From Bermanella sp047621325 (lineage in GTDB: Bacteria > Pseudomonadota > Gammaproteobacteria > Pseudomonadales > Oceanobacteraceae): a DNA stretch of 64,000 nucleotides. The notes beneath the pieces are model-generated. The model was not told where the DNA came from and made no database searches. It saw only the letters and a program-made list of their open reading frames with translations. The translations under genes were made by a program, and so were the position numbers. The stretch covers positions 105,418 through 169,417 of the forward strand of contig JBLHLT010000009.1 in the NCBI GenBank assembly GCA_047621325.1. Reading direction: 5' to 3'. This document shows positions 7,266 through 15,975 of this stretch, in pieces; within the stretch, counting starts at the first letter, position 1; each line of letters begins with the position of its first letter.

Positions 7266-8876
7266 TTAATTTTTATTAAGCAAACCAGACGCATACATCA
7301 TGATATGAAAAATCACATTTTGTTCGTTCACCCCTGTCACTAAGTGGGCACCTTGGCCAGTTGCAAAAATAGCCACGTCTTCGCCACCATGGGTTTCACT
7401 GTCGCGAGGGATTAAAGCTTCTTGGTGATAACCCGATGCTGTGGTATCGATATTGGATATGTCTTTTCTGCCCACATTAATGGGGTGATCATCTACAGCA
7501 TCTGCATCGGTTTCATTGCCAAGATCATGCATACCGCGACCATTTAAATAACCCAATGTTGTATAAGGTAAGCCATCGGCCATAAGCGTTGGTGTGGTTT
7601 TATTTGGCGCAATGACTTTGCCTAAAATTGGGTTGCCGCGTTTTGGGTAGCCAGCCATGGTCATAACATGGCTGTGATCGGCGGTAACAATAATTAAGGT
7701 TTCACTTAGATCCACTTTTTTTAAAGCGGCCTCTACGGCATCGGATAATGCAATGGTTTCATGCAGGGCGTTATAGGCATTACCAGCATGGTGGCCGTGA
7801 TCAATACGACCGGCCTCAACCATTAAAAAGTAACCGTTGTTATTGAGGGCAAGTTTATCAATCGCCACATTGGTCATTTCACTTAAACTGGGTTCACCCA
7901 GTGCATCATTTTTTGCATCAGCGCCATAGCGCATGTGGGAAGGGTGGAATAACCCAAGCAAGTGGCTATTGGTTTGCGTGGATGCGTTTAGGAAATCGTC
8001 TCGGTTATTAACATAGCGCCCTTGCGGAAATTGATATTGCCATTGGCTAATTAAGTTTTGATTATCAGTGCGCTTACCTTCGGCTTTTTTAGCATCAGGA
8101 TTTTCTTGATTGTACGGTGTTTGATTGGGTAAAAAATGACGACGCCCACCGCCTAATATAACGTCTATGCCGTCACTGTTTAACGTTGGGTATTGATTGG
8201 CAAGACGTTGTTTAAACTGAATGAATTGCAATGCAATGTCGTCACACTGTGTTTGATCAACGGGAATATCCGCATTACCTTCCCAATCTCGACTTGCAGA
8301 TTTTGCATAAGTGGCTGCAGGGGTGGCATGAGTAATGCGGGCGGTGGTCACTATCCCGGTTGACTTGCCCGCCAGTTCTGCGATTTCAAGTGCTGACAGA
8401 AGCTCATGGCCTTTACTGCTTTGGCAGTGACCTTTGTTGACCGATTCATCCACGGCCAATACACCCGCATTGGTTTTAACACCTGTCATTATTGCAGACA
8501 TAGTTCCGGCGGAATCAGGGGTTTGTTGATTAGTATTATAGGTTTTTGCTAAGCCAGTGAATGGGAAGTTCTCAAAACTTAAATAGTTTTCTTCACCGCT
8601 TTGGCCGTTAAGTTGGCCTTGTAAAATACGAGCAGCGGTTAAGGTGCTAATGCCCATACCATCACCCACAAACAAAATAATATTTTTTGCCTTACCGGCT
8701 TGTTTCATATCAAGGTGAGACAATTTTTTTACAATGGATTGTTCACCCTGTGTATACCAGTGGTTGGTGGTTTGCTGTTCAGGCAGTTTAATGGGGCGTT
8801 CAATAATGGGTTGCTGGCTACAAGCGGCTAGTAAACCAAAGGACAATATAACGGATGGCTTAAGTATGTGTTTCAT
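7266..8876 (-). CDS. Alkaline phosphatase, predicted lipoprotein
   Basis: 536 residues with a lipoprotein signal (GLLAACSQQP gives the lipobox Cys). Classical PhoA-family motifs follow: FVGDGMG near the N-terminus for metal binding, DSAGTMSAIMTG with the catalytic Ser, EAGRIDHGHHAGN, VTADHSH and GGEDVAIFATG. It should hydrolyse phosphomonoesters at the cell surface or periplasmic membrane face and release phosphate. It lies in tandem behind the phytase and TonB receptor genes on the same strand but is separated from the phytase by a terminator hairpin, so it may be read independently. No Pho box was seen in its short upstream gap. Confidence 0.94.
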   Translation of the reverse strand: MKHILKPSVILSFGLLAACSQQPIIERPIKLPEQQTTNHWYTQGEQSIVKKLSHLDMKQAGKAKNIILFVGDGMGISTLTAARILQGQLNGQSGEENYLSFENFPFTGLAKTYNTNQQTPDSAGTMSAIMTGVKTNAGVLAVDESVNKGHCQSSKGHELLSALEIAELAGKSTGIVTTARITHATPAATYAKSASRDWEGNADIPVDQTQCDDIALQFIQFKQRLANQYPTLNSDGIDVILGGGRRHFLPNQTPYNQENPDAKKAEGKRTDNQNLISQWQYQFPQGRYVNNRDDFLNASTQTNSHLLGLFHPSHMRYGADAKNDALGEPSLSEMTNVAIDKLALNNNGYFLMVEAGRIDHGHHAGNAYNALHETIALSDAVEAALKKVDLSETLIIVTADHSHVMTMAGYPKRGNPILGKVIAPNKTTPTLMADGLPYTTLGYLNGRGMHDLGNETDADAVDDHPINVGRKDISNIDTTASGYHQEALIPRDSETHGGEDVAIFATGQGAHLVTGVNEQNVIFHIMMYASGLLNKN

Positions 8877-8892
8877 TTTGACCCTACTAAAA

Positions 8893-8923
8893 AGCCCTAA
8901 AACGTTTAATACGATTTAGGGCT
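8893..8923 (-). terminator. Intrinsic terminator after the phytase gene
   Basis: On the minus strand AGCCCTAAA pairs with TTTAGGGCT across a 13-base loop and is followed by a TTTTT run. It lies between phytase (ends 8937) and alkaline phosphatase (starts 8876), implying termination or attenuation between the two. Confidence 0.7.
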
Positions 8924-8936
8924 GGAAAATGATAAA

Positions 8937-10820
8937 TTACAGACCAAGCGCGATTGAAACATCACGCCATGAGACCAGCTTAAAATTCTGAGTATCTTCG
9001 GGCATGAAATTACGACCATCTTGCACCACTAATAAACCGTCAGGGAATTTCCCGCCAAAGTTCACCGATGAAACTGTCAGCCCGTCTGTTTCAGATGCGC
9101 CGTCGATATTCAGTGCTTGGTTGAGTGTGATTCTAAATTCCCCCATTGGTTTATAAGGTGCCTTCGCGTCAAAGATCACATAGCTGTCATTGCCTTGGCT
9201 TGATACCACTAACCAGTTTTTGTTTTTGCCCGCGTAAACTTCCATGCCTTCAATATCGGCTGTGAGTATGTCGCCTACTTTGGATACTAATACCGTTGTT
9301 GTGCTGTCATTGGGTTCTGCACCGAGTGTCCATAGTGCAACGTTTTCTTCGCCTATAAATAAACGCTGTTGTGATTCATCAACGGTACAGCCTTCAGGCT
9401 GACTGGCCACGGCGAACTCACGTACAAGCTTGCCCTGCCAGCCGCTTGCGCTATCCATAATGCGCCATTGCTCAAAGCGGCCGTCTTGATCGTTGATAAA
9501 TACATAAACATTTTCATGTTTACCGGTGTACATACACAAACCATAAACATGATCTAAGCCGGTTTTAATTTCGTTAACGGCAGTGAACAAGCCACTGCTC
9601 GGTTCGATATGAAACAATGCAATGGTGTTTCGATCACGTTGACTGGCGGCGGCAATGTCAGCGGCTTTACCTTTGTGAGTAAAACCTTGGCGAACATCCA
9701 CATTGTTCACGCGCTGTACTAATAATTCTTGTTTTTCATTGCCGTTTAAATCGTAAATGTACAAACCTCGTTTTTTGTTGGTGCCGATAATCAAACTGTT
9801 TTCTGTTTGTGTTGGGTGTACCCAAATGGCAGGGTCATCGGCTGCATCGCCTTGGGATTTGACGGGAGCGGTTTCCACGAGGGGCATAACGTTATGAATA
9901 TTTTGCGTGCTTACGGGTTTGGTTTGAAAAGGACGTAGCCACTGAATTAATTGACCGCTGGCATCGTTAACCGCCCAAAAAACCACTTCAGTCTCGGTTA
10001 TCTTTTTAGCCGTTAAACTGTCCAGTTCAATGCCATCAGTCAGTGTCTCGATAGGGTGTGCTTTGAATGTATTTTTTTGAATGTCATAGCGGTGCACAAA
10101 ATTGTGGCCGCTTTCTGCAATGAATAAGGTGTTATCAATAATGGCTAACGGCCCTGCGTCTTTTTTAAGTTTGCCAAAAGGGGCAACTAAGTCCACCGGC
10201 GTACGCTTCACTTCACTTTCTGCTCGCGCAGAATAAGCCCACACCCCAATGCCTTCTTCACTGACAAAAAATTGATCACTATTATCATGCACGGCACAAC
10301 TTTCGGCACCCGGTGGTAACGGGAAGCGACGCAGTAATTGAAGTTCAATGCGATCAGTGAATTCATTGATTAAATATTGGCTTGCCATGTGATGCTCATC
10401 AAGTAAGAACACTTGCAAAGGGCTGCTCTGTGTTTGATAAAGACAAAGCCCTTCTAAAGGCGCAACAATCGCAGCCGCTTGTTTAATCGATAGCGTATTG
10501 CCTAGGCTTTGAATCAGGCTAGGTTGGCCATGCTGGTTGATGGCAAAAACGGCGGTGTTGCCGTTTAGTTCTCTGTGGTCAAGGTATGCGGCTTTAGTTG
10601 ATGATTGATCAATCGTTTGATGTTGTGCATTCGACAACGTGATGGATTGATCCGGGCCATAACTAAGCCATTGCTGGTTTGATAATAAAATCGCATGCTC
10701 ACCCTTAATTGAAAGAGCATGCGTTAATGTGTCAGTTGATGCTGTTCCATTGCTTGTTTGGTCGCATGCGGCTAATAGTAACGCCGCTGATAATATGGCT
10801 AGTTTTTTTATTAAATACAT
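8937..10820 (-). CDS. Two-domain beta-propeller phytase, predicted lipoprotein
   Basis: 627 residues with a lipoprotein signal (ALLLAACDQT). The C-terminal half (about residues 305-627) has beta-propeller phytase landmarks: GDAADDPAIWVHP, GTNKKRGLYIYDLNG, VNNVDVR and IEGMEVY. The N-terminal half (about 40-300) looks like a second, weaker propeller domain, as in known dual-domain phytases. It should dephosphorylate phytate and related inositol phosphates at the cell surface, with calcium as cofactor in this family. It follows the TonB-dependent receptor on the same strand, a pairing common in marine phytate users. The intervening hairpin at 10856-10885 suggests partial read-through or separate expression. 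Confidence 0.9.
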   Translation of the reverse strand: MYLIKKLAILSAALLLAACDQTSNGTASTDTLTHALSIKGEHAILLSNQQWLSYGPDQSITLSNAQHQTIDQSSTKAAYLDHRELNGNTAVFAINQHGQPSLIQSLGNTLSIKQAAAIVAPLEGLCLYQTQSSPLQVFLLDEHHMASQYLINEFTDRIELQLLRRFPLPPGAESCAVHDNSDQFFVSEEGIGVWAYSARAESEVKRTPVDLVAPFGKLKKDAGPLAIIDNTLFIAESGHNFVHRYDIQKNTFKAHPIETLTDGIELDSLTAKKITETEVVFWAVNDASGQLIQWLRPFQTKPVSTQNIHNVMPLVETAPVKSQGDAADDPAIWVHPTQTENSLIIGTNKKRGLYIYDLNGNEKQELLVQRVNNVDVRQGFTHKGKAADIAAASQRDRNTIALFHIEPSSGLFTAVNEIKTGLDHVYGLCMYTGKHENVYVFINDQDGRFEQWRIMDSASGWQGKLVREFAVASQPEGCTVDESQQRLFIGEENVALWTLGAEPNDSTTTVLVSKVGDILTADIEGMEVYAGKNKNWLVVSSQGNDSYVIFDAKAPYKPMGEFRITLNQALNIDGASETDGLTVSSVNFGGKFPDGLLVVQDGRNFMPEDTQNFKLVSWRDVSIALGL

Positions 10821-10855
10821 AAAATGAAAACCTAAAATACAAAAAATAATGTGTA

Positions 10856-10885
10856 AAAATAGTACTAGAGCAACACTCTAGTACT
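10856..10885 (-). terminator. Intrinsic terminator after the TonB-dependent receptor gene
   Basis: AGTACTAGAG (10861-10870) and CTCTAGTACT (10876-10885) form a perfect 10-bp stem around CAACA. On the minus strand it is followed by ATTTTTAC. It ends the receptor transcript upstream of phytase. Confidence 0.8.
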
Positions 10886-10897
10886 GACTGCTTTTAG

Positions 10898-13684
10898 TTA
10901 GAATTCAGATAACGTCAGACCTAAGCGGTAGCGCGTGCCGTATTCTTCATATTGCGCATTGTATTTTTCAGATTTTACATAAGTGTAATACGGCTCATCG
11001 GTTAAGTTGGCCACATCAAATGACACTTTCATGTTATCCATTACCTTGTAGGACATGCTGAAATCCCACTGGGTTTGCTCCGCTTGATACACATCGTGAT
11101 CGGCAGAGTTGATGTCGTTTACTTCTAATAAATATTCAGATTTGTAGTTGGCGGCCAAGCGAAGCATCCAAGGGCCTTGTTCATAGCCTAAGATCATATT
11201 GCCCGTGATGTCGGACTGATTGGGTAATGAAATGTCTCGGCTAACCAGTTCGCCGTCGTCATAGGATTCAATAGAGGCATCTGATTCGATCAAGGTGGTG
11301 TTTGCACTGAATAGCAAGCTGTTAAACGGAGCGGGTAAAAAATCAAGTTTTTGTGAATAAGCCAGTTCAACACCTTTGAGCGTTGCATTGTCGCCATTGA
11401 CAAACGTTTCTACTTCATCGTAATCGCTCCATTGTGTACTGCCGGCTAAATCCGTTTGATAGATGAAGTCTTTAATGTCTTTTTGAAAATAAAATGCAGA
11501 GATTAATCCTGCATTCCCAGTGAAGTATTCAACGCCTAAATCGAGGTTGTTGGATTTAAGTGGGTTTAGATCTGAATTCCCTAGGCTGGCTTCTTTGTCT
11601 CCATCGTCCTGCGTATCAGAAAAACTAGGTGCCATTTGTTCAAAAGTGGGCCTAACCACTGCTTGAGTGTAAGCGGCTCTCAGTTGAGCATTGCTGGCTA
11701 ATTCATAACGCAAGTGCAATGCGGGTAATAGATCGTCTGAATCTGTTTTACTGTTTAATGCAACAAACTCGTCGGCCTCACCATCAAATTTTACACCGTT
11801 AAATTTTGTTTCGGTGGCTTCATAACGCACGCCCGTTAATATTCGTAACTCGTCGATGTCGATGCGCGTCATGACATAAGCGGCATTGATATTTTCTTCA
11901 ATGTCATACGTAGCGAGTTTACTTTCTTCTTCATCGTAGGCCGCTGATTTATCAAGTGTTGAAAGCAGGGTGTTGATTTGTTGGCTGTTAACCGTTGGGC
12001 CAAATGCATTGATATCGTAATTTGCACTTGCGCCTTGGTAGTCTGCTAATGTATCCGCTGCGGATCCAAATTCATCAAATACGTAAATGCTTTCTTCTTG
12101 TTGTTTTTTACGGGTCAACGACTTGGCACCAAATTTCACGAGTGCTGGGTAGTCATTAATATAAAGATCACGAGTAATATCAAATTTGGCACTGGTTTGT
12201 GTGTCTTTGGTATAAGCCTCGGTGTATTCAATTTCGTCTAATTCATAAGCGGCTGCATCTGCATATCCTGCTGAGCTGATCATGGTTGGTTTACGCGTAT
12301 TGGTGAAACCAATGCCATCTACTTCATCTTGTTTAAAAACGGCACCTGCAATGCCGCCCGGCTCATCTTCATTGGCGGTGCTGTAACCCAGCGCATAAGA
12401 TACCGTCCAGTCTTCAATGAAGTGCTCGCCACCAAAGGTTGTGGATAAAATTTCTTGGGTTTCTTCGCGGTCTTTTAATTCACGTTTTACTTCGGCAAGC
12501 CCGATATCACCTGCTTTGCGTGGACTGCTTGAAAATTCTAATTCAGCGTCATCATTTAATTCAAGTTCGCCGAACTCAACTTTGCTGGCTTGACGTTGTT
12601 CATCATCGGTAAAGCGGCTGTATAGCGTACGCAGATATAAACTGTTGTCGCTGTCGATTTCATAATCAAAATTTAATGCCGCGCCTAAACGTGTGCGTTC
12701 AATGGTGTAATCTCGTTGTTCTAATTCTTCAAGTGCTGCGCCATCTTCAAAATCCCATGCGCCGCCTGTTTCGACATTGTTAGAACCAAATTTGCGATGA
12801 TCATAACTAATGGCACCCGCGATGCCTAAGCGTTGATTGTTCGGCAGTGCGAATGCATTACCTGCGGTCACCGCTAAACTTGGGTTGGTGTCTTGTGTGT
12901 GCTCTTCGTAACTGGCTTCGCCGCGCAATGTATAAAAGGCACCGGTGCGATCAAGGGCTGATAAACTTTCAACTTCGATGCTGCCACCAATGGCATTGGC
13001 GTCCATGTCGGGGGTTAACGTTTTGGTGACAGTCATTGAGCTAATTAAATCAGCGGGCATCACATCCAGTGCGACGGCGCGACGCCCAGCCTCTGGTGCC
13101 GGCAGTTGTGTGCCGTTTACTGTGACGGCGTTTAGATCAGGGTTGATACCCCGAATTCGCACAAAGCGACCTTCACCTTGGTCACGTTCAATCGAAATAC
13201 CCGGAATACGTTGCAACGCTTCGGCGGCGTTGTCATCGGGCAGTTGCCCAATGGCATCGGCATTGATGGCGCTGACCATGTTGTCGGAATAACGCTGGCG
13301 ATCAATGGCGCGTTGCATTTGTGCAGCTTGACCGACGACTAAAATCTCTTCAATGCTGGTATCGGCATCTTGTACGACAAGGTTGGAACTTAAGGTTTTA
13401 TCATCTTCAATGGTGATGCTTTGCGTGTGCAGGGTTTCATTGCCTAAACGTACGACAACGTCATAGGTGCCTGCCTTTAACTGGTTAAGGCGAAATTTAC
13501 CGCCTTTGTTGACTAATACATCACGATTTAAGCGTTCGATACTGACCGTTGCGCCATTAATAGGTTGTAAGCTGGTGCCGTTTAAAATAGCGCCTTCCCA
13601 TTGGCCGTCTGCTAGAGCATTGGCTGGATTTAAAAAAGCAAGGCTTGCAAGTGCTATCGCCTGAGTTAAAGAGTGTTTTTTCAT
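10898..13684 (-). CDS. TonB-dependent receptor, likely organophosphate/phytate uptake
   Basis: 928 residues. A signal peptide (to about residue 25, NALADG) is followed by a carboxypeptidase-regulatory-like domain (about 28-105: GATVSIE, GKFRLNQLKAGTYDVVV). The TonB box region is EEILVVG, and the plug (about 115-250) contains LPDDNAAEALQRIPGISIERD and GEGRFVRIRG. A 22-strand-type barrel closes with YRLGLTLSEF, ending in Phe. This is the TonB-Xanth-Caulo layout. Placement upstream of phytase and alkaline phosphatase, plus a PhoB-like box before the start, suggests uptake of phytate or its products; the ligand is inferred from context only. Confidence 0.92.
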   Translation of the reverse strand: MKKHSLTQAIALASLAFLNPANALADGQWEGAILNGTSLQPINGATVSIERLNRDVLVNKGGKFRLNQLKAGTYDVVVRLGNETLHTQSITIEDDKTLSSNLVVQDADTSIEEILVVGQAAQMQRAIDRQRYSDNMVSAINADAIGQLPDDNAAEALQRIPGISIERDQGEGRFVRIRGINPDLNAVTVNGTQLPAPEAGRRAVALDVMPADLISSMTVTKTLTPDMDANAIGGSIEVESLSALDRTGAFYTLRGEASYEEHTQDTNPSLAVTAGNAFALPNNQRLGIAGAISYDHRKFGSNNVETGGAWDFEDGAALEELEQRDYTIERTRLGAALNFDYEIDSDNSLYLRTLYSRFTDDEQRQASKVEFGELELNDDAELEFSSSPRKAGDIGLAEVKRELKDREETQEILSTTFGGEHFIEDWTVSYALGYSTANEDEPGGIAGAVFKQDEVDGIGFTNTRKPTMISSAGYADAAAYELDEIEYTEAYTKDTQTSAKFDITRDLYINDYPALVKFGAKSLTRKKQQEESIYVFDEFGSAADTLADYQGASANYDINAFGPTVNSQQINTLLSTLDKSAAYDEEESKLATYDIEENINAAYVMTRIDIDELRILTGVRYEATETKFNGVKFDGEADEFVALNSKTDSDDLLPALHLRYELASNAQLRAAYTQAVVRPTFEQMAPSFSDTQDDGDKEASLGNSDLNPLKSNNLDLGVEYFTGNAGLISAFYFQKDIKDFIYQTDLAGSTQWSDYDEVETFVNGDNATLKGVELAYSQKLDFLPAPFNSLLFSANTTLIESDASIESYDDGELVSRDISLPNQSDITGNMILGYEQGPWMLRLAANYKSEYLLEVNDINSADHDVYQAEQTQWDFSMSYKVMDNMKVSFDVANLTDEPYYTYVKSEKYNAQYEEYGTRYRLGLTLSEF

Positions 13685-14007
13685 TTTGATTTACCGCGTC
13701 AAATTCAAAGGTGGCTAGACGGTAAAAAGTTTAAATGACAAAACGGTGACGGCCTTTTTTTGTGATGCGTTAAAACAAGGTTTTATCTGTGTTTTTAAGA
13801 GTAAGTGATCTTTTATGACCCGTAATACCTGAAGGATTACCCATGAAATACACGGTGAACCGAGGCTTAGTTGGGTGTGTCTTCAATACGGCTGGTTTTT
13901 CTTTAAATAGCATGAGCTAAATTAACCCCTTAAATAAATATCGATTGTAAAGAAAGTGTCATATTAAATTGTTATTCCACTAGGCAGTTTCATACTTGGG
14001 CCTTGTC
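13685..14007. other. Intergenic region between TonB receptor and GGDEF protein
   Basis: 323 bp. It holds the PhoB-like box above and an unrecognised 25-codon ORF (13843-13920, plus strand) preceded by AAGGA. The rest has no feature I can support. Confidence 0.5.
13735..13752 (-). promoter_or_regulatory. PhoB-like box before the TonB-dependent receptor
   Basis: On the minus strand CCGTCAC-CGTT-TTGTCAT gives two GTCA half-sites with an 11-bp period, matching Pho box spacing and 11 of 14 half-site bases. It lies about 50 bp before the receptor start. Confidence 0.6.
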
Positions 14008-14913
14008 ATGCTGGTTACTTTAAAATTGCACAAACAAAAAATTACATTTTTGATCTTTTTACTCTCACTTTGTTTAGCGGTAACGTGGACGTTAGGTGAG
14101 ACAAAACGACTTGCTGAGATTGACTGGGTCGATGTCATAGGGGAAGGCGGCAGTGCGGCGGCGATGGCGTTATGGATCGCGTTTATTTTAGGCAGTCGCC
14201 CACAAGGGCGTGTAACCAATTGGTTAACCTTGGGCCTAGGTGTAATGATGGTGGCGTTTTGGCAAGATGCGTTAGATGAGTTTATTCGTTTGCCAGCTGG
14301 TGAGTGGTGGGATCAATGGTTTGAATCAATATCAATGCCGGTTGGCATCTTAGTGTTAACGTATGGTTTGTTTCATTGGTATCAAGAGCAATTGACCGTT
14401 AATCACACGTTAAAAAAGCGCGAGCAATTATTTCGTGAGCATACTTTGTTTGATCGTATTACGCATTTAAGCCGAGCCGAATATTTGAAAAGTCAGTTAA
14501 AAAATACTGGCAGTCATCAAAGCGATAGTGATATAGCCTTGATTATGATCGATGTAGCCAAATTTTCGATATTTAACCGGATGCATGGCCAAGCAGAAGG
14601 GGACAGGTTTTTATATCAATTAGCTGAATTTTTACAATTAAATATGCGTGATAATGATCTATTAACCCGCTACGCCGCAGACCGGTTTGCCATTATTTTA
14701 TCCGATACTTCTTTTGATATTGCCCAAACGATTGCGCAGCAATTACAAGATGCGGTTGCGCACTTTCATTATCGATTACAAACCAGTGGTGATGTGTATC
14801 TTCCGCGTATACATACTGGTGTTGCTTGTTGTTACGGTCACAATGCAGAAAGCTTAGTGGCCGGTGCGAATCGAGCTTTAGCCGATGATAAATCTACGCC
14901 TAACGTGGCGTAA
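14008..14913 (+). CDS. Membrane-anchored GGDEF-domain protein with degenerate active site
   Basis: 301 residues. Four hydrophobic segments in the first 130 residues are followed by a short coil (HTLKKREQLFREH) and a GGDEF-type domain (about 145-300). The domain shows FDRITHLSRAEYL and IMIDVAKFSIFN. The signature loop reads RYAADRFAIIL, where active cyclases have RYGGDEFAIIL, so both Gly and the catalytic Glu are lost. It is probably not a diguanylate cyclase; it could be a c-di-GMP or GTP sensor or a partner protein. ATG at 14008 is preferred to a TTG four codons earlier. It lies 7 bp before the AraC-type gene and is probably co-transcribed. Confidence 0.85.
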   Translation: MLVTLKLHKQKITFLIFLLSLCLAVTWTLGETKRLAEIDWVDVIGEGGSAAAMALWIAFILGSRPQGRVTNWLTLGLGVMMVAFWQDALDEFIRLPAGEWWDQWFESISMPVGILVLTYGLFHWYQEQLTVNHTLKKREQLFREHTLFDRITHLSRAEYLKSQLKNTGSHQSDSDIALIMIDVAKFSIFNRMHGQAEGDRFLYQLAEFLQLNMRDNDLLTRYAADRFAIILSDTSFDIAQTIAQQLQDAVAHFHYRLQTSGDVYLPRIHTGVACCYGHNAESLVAGANRALADDKSTPNVA

Positions 14914-14920
14914 GTTTTGT

Positions 14921-15958
14921 ATGATGTACCGCGAATGTCATGAACCTATTTATCCTGCTCATTATCAGCTATTGCGCTTAATGGATCTGCTGGATGCTCA
15001 AGGACTTCATCATCATCAGTACCTAAAAGGCACTGGTTTGTTTTATGACGATATTGCATCGGGGAACAAATTAATCAGTGCGGTACAATTTATTCAATTG
15101 ATTGAAAACGCACAAAAATTAGGCGAACCATCATTAGCGTTTCGTTGGGGGCATTCTATGTGGCCTGGGCACTATGACGTCTACAGCCAACTGTTACAAA
15201 GTACTCAAACACTGGCGGAATTATTACAAGTAATTAGTCGTTATAGTGAAATGTTATGCCCATTATTAAAGCCAGTTGTGATTAGTGTGCATGAATATAC
15301 GTTTGTATATTGGCAAGATGAAATGGGCGTCAACCGAATACAGCGATTTTTAGTGGAGGCGTATACCACTGCGGTTATGTCACTTAGTCATTGGTTTTCA
15401 CAACAAAAATTGCCATGGAAAATAGGTTTCTCATTTAGTGAACCTAAATACAATGAAGAATATGTGGTGAATTTAGGGGAGTACATCCAATTTGAAATGG
15501 GCATTGATGTATTGGTATTAAATAATGATGACTTAAACCAGCCTTGGCCAAATATGAATATGAGTCATGGCGTTAACGATTTATTAAAGCGCCAAGCCGA
15601 TTTAAAGTATGACGTCGTTTCTTGCGGATTGGTGGGTGAGTTAACCCGTTGGAATCAAGCGCATATTCAGGCCAACCCAACCTTAGAGCACGCTGCTATC
15701 GCGCTTAATATAAGCTGTGCGACGTTGAAGCGAAAGCTTAAAGCTCATGGTACGTCATTTCAAAAAATTCAGGATCAAGCCCGCTTGGCTACCTGTTTAT
15801 ATTTATTGCACCACAAAAAATGGAGTAACCAGAAAGTTGCAGATTACTTGCAATTTTCTGATGCTCATAATTTTAGAAAAGCGTTTAAGCGATGGTGCGG
15901 CAGTACCCCGAATGGGATGCGAGAAAAACTAGAATTTCACATAAGGGCGATTTCATAA
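14921..15958 (+). CDS. AraC-family transcriptional regulator
   Basis: 345 residues from the ATG pair at 14921. The N-terminal half (about 30-210) resembles the arabinose-binding-like domain of OruR/ArgR-type AraC regulators. The C-terminal 100 residues hold two helix-turn-helices: HAAIALNISCATLKRKLK and VADYLQFSDAHNFRKAFKRW. The closing SGSTPNGMR-like segment (CGSTPNGMRE) is typical. The earlier start at 14885 would overlap the GGDEF gene and is rejected. The target is unknown; the upstream gene may be in the same unit. Confidence 0.9.
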   Translation: MMYRECHEPIYPAHYQLLRLMDLLDAQGLHHHQYLKGTGLFYDDIASGNKLISAVQFIQLIENAQKLGEPSLAFRWGHSMWPGHYDVYSQLLQSTQTLAELLQVISRYSEMLCPLLKPVVISVHEYTFVYWQDEMGVNRIQRFLVEAYTTAVMSLSHWFSQQKLPWKIGFSFSEPKYNEEYVVNLGEYIQFEMGIDVLVLNNDDLNQPWPNMNMSHGVNDLLKRQADLKYDVVSCGLVGELTRWNQAHIQANPTLEHAAIALNISCATLKRKLKAHGTSFQKIQDQARLATCLYLLHHKKWSNQKVADYLQFSDAHNFRKAFKRWCGSTPNGMREKLEFHIRAIS

Positions 15959-15975
15959 TCGCCCTTATGTTTTTA
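15940..15975 (+). terminator. Intrinsic terminator after the AraC regulator
   Basis: CATAAGGGCGATT and AATCGCCCTTATG form a 13-bp stem with a TCAT loop, followed by TTTTTATT. The stem includes the stop codon of the upstream gene. Confidence 0.9.

Noticed and set aside
13710..13722. GTGGCTAGACGG before the TonB receptor as a third GntR/UTRA operator
   Set aside because: Only one half is similar; the site is not symmetrical.
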